A stretch of 6,740 nt of DNA from CADEDV01 sp036374495 (GTDB lineage Bacteria; Bacteroidota; Bacteroidia; Chitinophagales; Chitinophagaceae). The position numbers and the translations under genes were made by a program. The stretch spans positions 1 through 6,740 of the forward strand of contig CBFGYO010000190.1 of NCBI GenBank assembly GCA_965652975.1, given 5' to 3'. The notes under the pieces are model-generated. The model was not told where the DNA came from and ran no database searches. It saw nothing but the letters and a program-made list of their open reading frames with translations. The stretch's first letter is position 1; every line of letters starts with the position of its first letter. Below are positions 1 to 6,008 of the stretch, one piece after another.

Positions 1-1
1 A

Positions 2-31
2 TCATTCGTTCCGATGAAGCCACTACAATAG
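2..31 (+). CDS. Possible 3' end of a gene lying upstream of the window
   Basis: Frame 2 reads SFVPMKPLQ and then a TAG stop at 29-31. A strong plus-strand terminator hairpin begins 19 nt later, so some plus-strand transcript must end here, and this frame is the simplest candidate for its last codons. Frame 3 also offers a stop (TGA at 15-17), so the frame is not settled. Nine residues are too few to name a product. Confidence 0.25.
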   Translation, partial: SFVPMKPLQ

Positions 32-49
32 CTAGTGTTTTTAGTTGTT

Positions 50-80
50 CCCCCCGATTTCTATCGGGGGGTTTGTATTT
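50..80 (+). terminator. Rho-independent terminator, GC-rich hairpin
   Basis: CCCCCCGAT at 50-58 pairs perfectly with ATCGGGGGG at 63-71 around a TTCT loop, giving a 9-bp stem with six G-C pairs at its base. The plus-strand product continues as TTTGTATTT, a fair U-rich tail. On the minus strand the following sequence is not T-rich, so the site works mainly for plus-strand transcription arriving from left of the window. Confidence 0.8.
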
Positions 81-101
81 AGTGGTAGTATAATTAAATA
101 A

Positions 102-192
102 GATAAAAGATAAAAGTTAAAAGATAAAAGTTGCATCCAGTCGGAAACTTCGAATAGGTACAACTTTTATCTTTTAACTTTTATCTTTTATC
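102..192. repeat. Dispersed inverted repeat, copy 1 (32-bp perfect arms)
   Basis: Bases 102-133 are the exact reverse complement of 161-192: a 32-bp perfect inverted repeat of GATAAAAG/CTTTTATC words enclosing a 27-nt loop (134-160). The loop contains TCGGAAACTTCGA, also present with one change in copy 2. The element lies 1 nt from the stop of the minus-strand ABC permease (194-196) and 30 nt after the GC-rich terminator of the plus-strand gene. The T-rich arm could act as a transcription terminator or 3'-end stabiliser from either side. The right arm (162-192) recurs exactly at 5977-6007. Seen directly: symmetry and copies; inferred: function. Confidence 0.9.
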
Positions 193-193
193 C

Positions 194-976
194 CTAAAGA
201 TCATCATACTTATATTTCCGCACCGTCAAATACACGTACAGACTTGCATATGCAATAGCCGCAGTGATCAACACGGCTTTAACAGGCGGTTTGCTGAAGG
301 GCCCCTCTTGGAAGTCAGGAGTTATGAGTGAATCGGCAACCTGCAAAGGAAGAAAGTGCTGCGTGCCGGGAAGCAGGTACCAGAATAGGAGCATTAACAA
401 AAATTCAATAAGCAGTCCGTATACGAGAAATACGATTACTGCGACACCACTTCTACGGAAAAGTGTAGCTAGCAGTAAGGCAAACATCATGTATACAAAG
501 GTCAGTATAAATGTGTAGCCCAGCATGTCAAGCCCGCTCAAAATTGAGAACTCTGTACCGACTATTGCACACATCAACAGTGTTGCAATAATATTCATGA
601 GGGTCACGGCTATAGCCACGCAAAGAATGAGGCCTATCTTGGTGTAAATAAATGTTTCCCTTTTCCATCCGTCGATGATATTCTGCCGGTGTGTTTTATA
701 ATTTACCTCGTTGATGAAAAGCGTGATGATGATCATGCCAGGTAAATAAAGCAGGAAACTTGTAGAGAAACATACGGTTGTCCAGATATTATCTTCTGAA
801 AATAATTTAAATATATCAGCAGCATCGCCGCCGGTGAGGCGGCTGGTAAGCTGAGTATATATCCTGTAAAACATGTAAATGATAATAACGATACCGAGCA
901 TGTACAATATGGAAAAAACCTGGAACACCCGGTAGTTCTTTATTTTCATCCATTCTATTTGCAAATTCCTGATCAT
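194..976 (-). CDS. ABC-2 type transporter permease subunit
   Basis: A 260-residue inner-membrane protein with six hydrophobic segments, at about residues 17-38, 66-89, 111-139, 148-172, 177-202 and 232-252, the usual architecture of an ABC-2 exporter permease. A charged cytosolic stretch at 90-113 (ENYKTHRQNIIDGW-like, here NE-VNYKTHRQNIIDGW) is a typical feature of Bacteroidota permeases of this class and probably touches the ATPase. It is the second gene of a minus-strand operon, 29 nt behind the ATPase gene, and should form the membrane pore for it, probably as a dimer. The substrate cannot be read from the sequence; BcrAB-like systems export antibiotics, lipids or ions. No clear Shine-Dalgarno precedes the ATG. 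The stop lies 1 nt from repeat copy 1. Confidence 0.85.
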   Translation of the reverse strand: MIRNLQIEWMKIKNYRVFQVFSILYMLGIVIIIYMFYRIYTQLTSRLTGGDAADIFKLFSEDNIWTTVCFSTSFLLYLPGMIIITLFINEVNYKTHRQNIIDGWKRETFIYTKIGLILCVAIAVTLMNIIATLLMCAIVGTEFSILSGLDMLGYTFILTFVYMMFALLLATLFRRSGVAVIVFLVYGLLIEFLLMLLFWYLLPGTQHFLPLQVADSLITPDFQEGPFSKPPVKAVLITAAIAYASLYVYLTVRKYKYDDL

Positions 977-1005
977 AAGAAGATATTTAAAACGTAGACT
1001 TAAGT

Positions 1006-1932
1006 TTATCGGTCGCTTTTGCCACCAGTAATTTCGAGGAATCTTTTTTCCAATGACTTGCGTTTGAGCGTAAGCTGCTCGAGTATTACGCCTTTTTCAA
1101 AACAGTATTTATTTACGGCACCTGGCGTTACCGCTGCATCGCATTCTACTGACAGTGATTGTTCATTGCTATAAATATGGAGGACGCCGGGCATTTGCCT
1201 TAAAATATTTTCAAGTGCCGCAAGGTTATCTGCAGCGAGTTCGAACTCAACGCTCGCTATTTTATCTTCATGGGTTGCATTCAGTACTTCGCCAACGGTG
1301 CCGACCGTTTTCAATACTCCTTTTTGAATAATTGCCACATGCGTACACACCTTCTCTACCTCATCGAGAATATGACTCGCCATAATGATCGTTTTACCCT
1401 GGCGATTCAATTCTTTCATTAGTTCCCGTATTTCCGCTATACCTGCCGGATCCAATCCGTTTGTTGGCTCATCGAAAACAAGTATATCAGGATCACCAAG
1501 CAGTGTAGACGCGATGGCTAGCCGCTGCTTCATTCCCAACGAGTAGGTACTGAACTTTGAATCTTTACGCTGGGTAAGGTTGACTCTTTCCAACACTCTT
1601 GGTATATCATCTTTTCCACGCTCTTTGATAGCCGCCGCTATCTGTAAATTTTTTTGACCGCTCAGGTAATGGTAAAAATTTGGTGTTTCAAGCAAAGTGC
1701 CGATCTGCTTACGCATTTCATTGCTGCTACCTGGCTGGCCATTCCAGTAGAAAGTACCGGCTGAAGCTTTCAGAATATCCATCACAATACCCAACATTGT
1801 TGTTTTGCCACTTCCATTCGGACCAAATATTCCAAAAACACTTCCTTTTGGTACTTCAAAAGAAACGTCGTTGAGCGCCCGCACATATCCATAGGATTTG
1901 CTGATATTCCTTATCGAGAGAACTGAACTCAT
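1006..1932 (-). CDS. ABC transporter ATP-binding protein (BcrA/CcmA type)
   Basis: A 308-residue ATPase that should drive the permease encoded directly downstream. All nucleotide-binding motifs are present: Walker A GPNGSGKTT at 37-45, a Q-loop region with Glu82 in LLETPNFY (Glu in place of Gln, usual in BcrA-like ATPases), signature YSLGMKQRL at 130-138, Walker B ILVFDEP at 150-156, D-loop GLDP at 159-162 and switch His187 in MASHILDE. Residues from about 220 form an accessory C-terminal domain of the DUF4162 type common in ABC-2 exporter ATPases. The start ATG at 1930-1932 gives full N-terminal length (first strand VLSIRNISKSYG). It is first in the operon, transcribed divergently from the epimerase-like gene. 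Whether it exports an antimicrobial peptide, lipid or other substrate is not visible. Confidence 0.93.
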   Translation of the reverse strand: MSSVLSIRNISKSYGYVRALNDVSFEVPKGSVFGIFGPNGSGKTTMLGIVMDILKASAGTFYWNGQPGSSNEMRKQIGTLLETPNFYHYLSGQKNLQIAAAIKERGKDDIPRVLERVNLTQRKDSKFSTYSLGMKQRLAIASTLLGDPDILVFDEPTNGLDPAGIAEIRELMKELNRQGKTIIMASHILDEVEKVCTHVAIIQKGVLKTVGTVGEVLNATHEDKIASVEFELAADNLAALENILRQMPGVLHIYSNEQSLSVECDAAVTPGAVNKYCFEKGVILEQLTLKRKSLEKRFLEITGGKSDR

Positions 1933-2037
1933 AAATTAACGTTGTTTACCCGATGAAGATAATTATTTTGTCCAGTCACACACCAAAATTTGTAACAATA
2001 GTAGCATACTGTTGTTATTAAGGAGTAAACTGCATAT
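1933..2037. promoter_or_regulatory. Divergent intergenic region with probable back-to-back promoters
   Basis: This 105-bp spacer must hold promoters for both the ABC operon (minus) and the epimerase-like gene (plus). Against the Bacteroidota consensus TTTG then TAnnTTTG, the plus strand offers TTATTTTG at 1963-1970 (one mismatch) with TTG at 1942-1944, 18 nt away. On the minus strand TTTG, 18 nt, then TAATTATC is a weaker match. AGGAG at 2021-2025 stands 12 nt before the ATG at 2038, a loose but usable ribosome-binding site. The promoter assignments are tentative. Confidence 0.4.
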
Positions 2038-2979
2038 ATGGCTACTGTAATGATTACCGGCGGTACTGGAATGATCGGTTCTGCATTGACGAAATCACTT
2101 ATTGACAAAGGATATAACGTAATTATTCTCACCCGGGGAAAGGAGAAAATCGTATCTGCGACAGGTGCCATGGAATATAGTAAATGGGATGTTGAAAAAG
2201 GGGAGATAGATAAGGATGCCGTGAAGCGGGCTGATTTTATTATACATCTCGCCGGTGCGGGAATTGCAGATAAACGTTGGACAAGAAGACGGAAACTTGA
2301 GATTGTAAATAGCAGGGTAGAGGGTGGTAAACTATTAGCAAAGGCATTGAAAGAATATACTAATCAGGTAAAAGCTGTAATTACTGCATCGGCTATCGGT
2401 TGGTATGGACCGGACCCGACGATTCCAAATCCACATCCATTCACGGAAACTGATCCGGCAAGCAGTGACTTTTTGGGCTCCACCTGTAAACAGTGGGAAC
2501 AAAGTCTTGAGCCGGTGACAGAACTAGGCAAACGCCTGGTTAAAATTAGAACGGGCATCGTATTGAGTAAAAAGGGTGATGTGCTCGGCGAATTCAGGAA
2601 ACCTTTACGGTTTGGCATTGCGACTATATTGGGAAACGGAAAGCAGGTGATGAGCTGGGTACACCTTGATGATCTTGTGCGCATTTATATTACAGCAATT
2701 GAAAACGAAAAATTGCACGGTACATATAATGCCGTTGCACCAAAGCCTGTTGCCAATAAAGAATTAGTTATTACACTGGCAAAAAAAATCAAAGGAAATT
2801 ATTTTATTCCCGTGCATGTTCCATCATTTGTGTTGCGAACTGTTTTGGGACAAATGAGTATTGAAGTACTAAAGAGCGCGACAGTAAGCTCGGAAAAAAT
2901 AAAGATGGCTGGATTTGTTTTTCAATTTCCAACAATAGAGGCTGCACTAAACCATATTGAGATAAAAGATAAAAACTAA
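2038..2979 (+). CDS. TIGR01777/YfcH family NAD(P)-dependent epimerase-like protein
   Basis: A 313-residue cytoplasmic extended-SDR protein. The N-terminal Rossmann motif TGGTGMIG is at residues 7-14; the family-typical stretches HLAGAGIADKRWT (70-82) and NSRVEGGKLL (91-100), then SAIGWYG (118-124), follow. The C-terminal segment at about 259-306 (VPSFVLRTVLGQMSIEVL, then GFVFQFPTIEAAL) matches the DUF1731 tail of this family, and the length is normal. The classic SDR YxxxK pair is not obvious at Tyr123 (YGPDP). Substrate and reaction of the family are not established, so nucleotide-sugar epimerase or dehydratase is only a fold-based label. The gene stands alone, divergent from the ABC operon and convergent with the M16 operon. 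Its last five codons and stop (IKDKN, TAA at 2977-2979) lie inside repeat copy 2. Confidence 0.9.
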   Translation: MATVMITGGTGMIGSALTKSLIDKGYNVIILTRGKEKIVSATGAMEYSKWDVEKGEIDKDAVKRADFIIHLAGAGIADKRWTRRRKLEIVNSRVEGGKLLAKALKEYTNQVKAVITASAIGWYGPDPTIPNPHPFTETDPASSDFLGSTCKQWEQSLEPVTELGKRLVKIRTGIVLSKKGDVLGEFRKPLRFGIATILGNGKQVMSWVHLDDLVRIYITAIENEKLHGTYNAVAPKPVANKELVITLAKKIKGNYFIPVHVPSFVLRTVLGQMSIEVLKSATVSSEKIKMAGFVFQFPTIEAALNHIEIKDKN

Positions 2980-3045
2980 AAGATAAAAGTGAGATTCAAT
3001 CGGAGACTTCGACTTTCAACAACTTTTATCTTTTATCTTTTATCT
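2967..3045. repeat. Dispersed inverted repeat, copy 2, between convergent genes
   Basis: Bases 2967-2990 pair with 3022-3045 over 24 bp with two adjacent mismatches, around a 31-nt loop. The loop holds TCGGAGACTTCGA; aligned with copy 1 (134-154 against 2993-3013) 16 of 21 bases agree. The element fills almost the whole gap between the converging epimerase-like gene and the M16 partner gene: the stop of the former (2977-2979) is inside the left arm and the stop of the latter (3049-3051) is 3 nt from the right arm. With T-rich runs on both strands it could serve as a bidirectional terminator; that role is inferred. Confidence 0.85.
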
Positions 3046-3048
3046 ATT

Positions 3049-4395
3049 TTAGAATCCTTTCTTCTCTTCTGGTATTTTCGGAGTTTGTTTTTGAGTAAAC
3101 AATACCGCATTCACTTTTTTCGGATCGCCCTGGTAGCTCCACGTAATATTATTGATATATTTTTTGAATACAGCATTCATTTGTTCCAGCGATACTTTTT
3201 TGATATCATCTTTAATCGTGTTGGCTCTTTTCCAGTTGCCATGCACAATTTCGTTAGAGCCCAGCGCCGATGCCTGGGCATCATTCGTTTCCTGCCGGTA
3301 ATATACTCCGGTCAAATATTGAGTTTTGATATTTTTCAGTTCTTCGGCAGTAAATCCTTCCGTCTTTACCTTGTCAATCAATTGTCGTGCAACAGCAATG
3401 TATTTATCCGGTTCGGTAGTTGTTACATAGATATTGGCATAGTTAGAATTACCCGCGGTAAACCATGCGCCAGGTGCATATGAAAGTCCATTCTTGCTTC
3501 TTATTTCCACGAAGTGGCGACTGCTGAAAACACGCATGGCGAGTACAAAGGCATTGAAGTCTGCTGTGCCTGGCTGCGGTCCACCCGTGATGCCCTGGAT
3601 ATAATTGGTTGCATTGTCTCTTTGTTGTGGTTTGAAGGTATTTGCTGCCGGAACATAGCTTTCCTTTTTTATAACCATAGGTGTACCTGCCGGTACTTTC
3701 GCAAGTAGTTCCTTCATTTTTGCTTCAAGGTCACTGCGTTCAATATCCGCTACTACCACTATTACCAACCTCGACCTTGTAAATATGGAATGCCAGTATT
3801 TCCTGGTTTCCTCGGCAGTTAATTTCGTTACCGAAGCAACGGTACCTTGCGGATCCTTTGCATAATTTTTCCCGGCAAACGCTGTTTGGCGAGCCATTTT
3901 ATCGATCGCATTATCCGGATTTGATTCATTTGCCCTGATAAAATTGATTGCATCCTGTTTTATCCGGTCAAATTCCTTTGCGTCAAAACGCGGAGTTAAC
4001 ATTGCATCACTATACAATGGCCACACCGTGTTGAAGTCACTTTTAATACAGTTCATAGTGAATGCAGCATAATCCATCGTGGTGTTGCCACTTACCTGAG
4101 CGCTTACCCTGTCCAGTTTATCTTTATAACTGTTTTTATCATCTTTTTTTGTGCCGCATTCTGTAAGTGCATTCAATGCCAGGTTTTCAATCCCTGCTTT
4201 ATCCACCGGGTAGTTTTGTACACCTCCACGCACAAAGGTTTTGATCACGACAATTTCATTCCCGCTGGGTTGCACTATTACTTTTACGCCGTTAATGTTC
4301 ATGTCATATGCCTTTCCCATCTGGGCTGGCAGTGTTACCGGCAGCGCAATCAATGCCAGTATAAATAGTCTACTGAATATTTTTTGCATACACAT
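3049..4395 (-). CDS. M16 family peptidase-like protein, non-catalytic partner subunit
   Basis: A 448-residue exported protein: residues 1-25 form a signal peptide (basic start MQKIFSR, hydrophobic FILALIALPV, cleavage near PAQ). Two M16 half-domains follow. At the place of the zinc site HxxEH the sequence reads GIENLALN (68-75), so the His, Glu and His ligands are replaced by Asn71, Leu74 and Asn75 and the protein should not bind zinc. The C-terminal half keeps the family Arg/Tyr pair, Arg299 and Tyr306 in EIRSKNGLSYAPGA, which in characterised M16B enzymes contacts substrate. The catalytic gene upstream ends 3 nt before this start (TAA-ACT-ATG), which implies translational coupling and equal amounts of both subunits. 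An internal ATG at codon 3 is an alternative start. Best reading: substrate-binding half of a periplasmic heterodimer. Confidence 0.9.
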   Translation of the reverse strand: MCMQKIFSRLFILALIALPVTLPAQMGKAYDMNINGVKVIVQPSGNEIVVIKTFVRGGVQNYPVDKAGIENLALNALTECGTKKDDKNSYKDKLDRVSAQVSGNTTMDYAAFTMNCIKSDFNTVWPLYSDAMLTPRFDAKEFDRIKQDAINFIRANESNPDNAIDKMARQTAFAGKNYAKDPQGTVASVTKLTAEETRKYWHSIFTRSRLVIVVVADIERSDLEAKMKELLAKVPAGTPMVIKKESYVPAANTFKPQQRDNATNYIQGITGGPQPGTADFNAFVLAMRVFSSRHFVEIRSKNGLSYAPGAWFTAGNSNYANIYVTTTEPDKYIAVARQLIDKVKTEGFTAEELKNIKTQYLTGVYYRQETNDAQASALGSNEIVHGNWKRANTIKDDIKKVSLEQMNAVFKKYINNITWSYQGDPKKVNAVLFTQKQTPKIPEEKKGF

Positions 4396-4398
4396 AGT

Positions 4399-5766
4399 TT
4401 AGTTTTTAAAGAAACTTTCCGGTTTTAATTGTTTATTCATTTCATCATTGATGATCATACCAGCCACATAGGGTTTGCCGCTGACGTATTTTTTTATATA
4501 GTCAAGTATATTCTTACGAGTTACCTTTTGCAGATCGTCAGGATAAGCAGTAAAGTAATCAAGCGAAGTGCTACACCAGTGATAGGTAAGACTCATCGAG
4601 AGCGTGGAAGGCTTTTCTTTATTTCTTATGTAATTGCGGCGCAGGATATCTTTAGCTGTCTGCAACTGGTCGTCAGTAAAATAATCGTCCTTATCCCAGG
4701 AGTTAATCTGTCGTCTTACTTCATCATAACACTCTTTCATTTGTTTCGGGTTTGGTACTACAAACACCTGCACCGGGCCCACATATTTGTTGGTGGAGTA
4801 ACTCACTCCTGCATAACTAGCCAGTCCTTTGTCGATCAGGGCCTGCTGCCATTTAGATGAATTTAAACCAACGATGGTAGAAAAAACATCTGCAGCTATT
4901 GTGGCTGCCGAATCGTTGCGATAGTCAGGTCCGTGCCACTGCATCATTATATATGGAGTTTGTGCAATGGAGGAAACGACAATATTGTGGCTGGTCTCAG
5001 TTAATGGTTTGAACTCGGGTATGGGATATTTTACATGGGGATCGAAGCCGCTATGCTGCCAATCGCCAAACACCTGCCTGGCTTTTGCAAATGCTTCTGC
5101 AGGATTAATATCTCCACAAATCACAAGAATTGAATTATTGGGGTAATAATATTTATCCTTTATCACCATCATCTTTTCGGGCGTTGCCGTATTGATGACG
5201 TCATGGTCGCCGATGGCATTTTTGCGCGTGAATAAATCGCCCCAGGTACGTTTGTTCACATCTATCCAGAGCTGGAACCCGGGATCGCTCTCACCACGCT
5301 GAAATTCTCCATCTACCACGGGTCTTTCCTTCTGCATGTCTTCCGTACGATAAATAGGATAACGGATAGCAGCATTCATGAACTTTAACCCCGCGTCGAG
5401 GCTGTCTTTGTCGAAAGTGAAATAATAATTCACGCGTTCATCTCCCGTTGTACCATTCCAGATCATGCCCAACTCTTCTGTGCGGGTGATAAACTTTTGC
5501 TGGTCCGGATAGTCTTTGTTTGCTTTAAAAAACATGTGTTCAAACAGGTGGGATAAGCCGCTGTATTCCGGCCCCTCGGTATAAGCGCCATTCTTTACCG
5601 CTATTTCGATAGTGGCAAGTGGTACTTTATGATTTTCGATAACGACCACTTCGAGACCATTATCCAGTTTCTGCCAACTATAATCTTTTGGCAACCTGGG
5701 CTGCCCGAATGCTGTGAGGCAAAGGGCAATACAGGAAGATGCAATCCAGTGTTTATACATAAACAT
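4399..5766 (-). CDS. M16 family zinc metallopeptidase, catalytic subunit
   Basis: A 455-residue exported peptidase. Residues 1-21 look like a signal peptide (hydrophobic CIALCLTAFG, cleavage near AFG-Q). The inverted zinc motif HxxEH is HLFEH at 73-77; the third ligand is most likely Glu154 in VVDGEFQR, 77 residues after His77, the usual M16 spacing, with Glu147 (KERPVV) as accessory acid. The N-terminal half thus carries an intact active site, and the C-terminal half (about 250-455) is the non-catalytic M16 repeat. There the Arg of the Arg/Tyr pair is missing (ALIDKGLASYAG, 309-320), complementing the partner encoded downstream, which has the pair but no zinc site. It should cleave peptides in the periplasm or at the outer membrane; substrate unknown. 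The start at 5764-5766 lacks a Shine-Dalgarno and follows an A-rich leader; Met3 is an alternative. Confidence 0.93.
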   Translation of the reverse strand: MFMYKHWIASSCIALCLTAFGQPRLPKDYSWQKLDNGLEVVVIENHKVPLATIEIAVKNGAYTEGPEYSGLSHLFEHMFFKANKDYPDQQKFITRTEELGMIWNGTTGDERVNYYFTFDKDSLDAGLKFMNAAIRYPIYRTEDMQKERPVVDGEFQRGESDPGFQLWIDVNKRTWGDLFTRKNAIGDHDVINTATPEKMMVIKDKYYYPNNSILVICGDINPAEAFAKARQVFGDWQHSGFDPHVKYPIPEFKPLTETSHNIVVSSIAQTPYIMMQWHGPDYRNDSAATIAADVFSTIVGLNSSKWQQALIDKGLASYAGVSYSTNKYVGPVQVFVVPNPKQMKECYDEVRRQINSWDKDDYFTDDQLQTAKDILRRNYIRNKEKPSTLSMSLTYHWCSTSLDYFTAYPDDLQKVTRKNILDYIKKYVSGKPYVAGMIINDEMNKQLKPESFFKN

Positions 5767-5870
5767 TATTTTTATTTTAACTGTCAGGCACTTAAGTTAC
5801 TGAAGAACGATGATGCAAAAAAAAATGATGCATCCTTTAGGAATTCCGGTTTTATCGGCTGATGCCCGGC
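5767..5870 (-). promoter_or_regulatory. Upstream region of the M16 operon
   Basis: No gene is visible here. Since the metzincin gene upstream is followed by repeat elements, the M16 operon should have its own promoter in this stretch. On the minus strand a TTTG after a T-run, 16 nt, then TAACTTAA (near 5793-5800) is a weak fit to the Bacteroidota pattern. The 8-bp word ATGATGCA occurs at 5810-5817 and 5825-5832, separated by seven A's; it may be a repeated binding site or chance. Confidence 0.3.
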
Positions 5871-6008
5871 AGATAAAAGCTGCGAGCTTCGAGCCTCGAG
5901 CTACGAGCAAGAAGATTAAAGCGCGAAGCTCGAGACTCGAAGCTCGAGGCCATATTAAAGGAATATTACCTAAAAGAACTTTTATCTTTTAACTTTTATC
6001 TTTTATCT
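5871..6008. repeat. Dispersed repeat, copy 3 (composite, with GC-rich insert)
   Basis: The left end AGATAAAAG (5871-5879) is complementary to CTTTTATCT at the right end, which occurs at 5979-5987, 5993-6001 and 6000-6008. The right arm 5977-6007 is identical over 31 nt to the right arm of copy 1 (162-192). The left arm is short, and the interior is not the TCGGARACTTCGA loop but a GC-rich hairpin plus about 28 nt of AT-rich filler. It therefore looks like the same outer element with a different inner part, by insertion, recombination or decay. The stop of the metzincin gene (5989-5991) lies within the right arm. Confidence 0.75.
5883..5946. repeat. GC-rich imperfect hairpin of CGAGCTTCGAG-like words
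   Basis: Bases 5883-5908 pair with 5921-5946 over 26 positions with only three mismatches (5894/5935, 5903/5926, 5906/5923) around a 12-nt A-rich loop (5909-5920). The outermost 11 bp, CGAGCTTCGAG, are perfect. CGAAGCTCGAG also occurs as a direct repeat at 5924-5934 and 5938-5948. The stem is far more GC-rich than its surroundings and is rich in XhoI-like CTCGAG words. It could extrude as a cruciform or form a very stable RNA hairpin downstream of the metzincin gene, acting as a terminator or transcript end-protector, or be a REP-like mobile palindrome. Confidence 0.85.

Noticed and set aside
102..192. CRISPR array or tandem microsatellite
   Set aside because: The GATAAAAG words form an inverted, not spacer-separated, arrangement with a single loop; there are no regular repeat-spacer units and no cas genes.
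264..518. Plus-strand open frame of 84 codons
   Set aside because: Antisense to the ABC permease gene, which has a clear six-helix membrane pattern.
1929..2171. Minus-strand open frame of 80 codons crossing the divergent spacer
   Set aside because: It overlaps the well-supported epimerase-like gene start and the promoter region, and its product resembles no protein; it is an antisense shadow.
2989..3483. Plus-strand open frame of 164 codons beginning in repeat copy 2
   Set aside because: It is antisense to the M16 partner gene and its N-terminus is repeat-derived; no recognisable domain.
4429..4860. Plus-strand open frame of 143 codons
   Set aside because: It lies wholly antisense to the catalytic M16 gene, whose motifs are intact; low-complexity composition and no start signals.
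5699..5766. Lipoprotein signal (ASSC at residues 9-12) on the catalytic M16 subunit
   Set aside because: The Cys falls before the hydrophobic core rather than after it, and lacks the usual Leu at -3; an ordinary signal peptide fits better.
5810..5992. Plus-strand open frame of 60 codons between the M16 operon and the metzincin gene
   Set aside because: Its sequence is the translation of the GC-rich hairpin and AT-rich arm (Arg/Ser/Glu/Ala-rich low complexity); not a credible gene.
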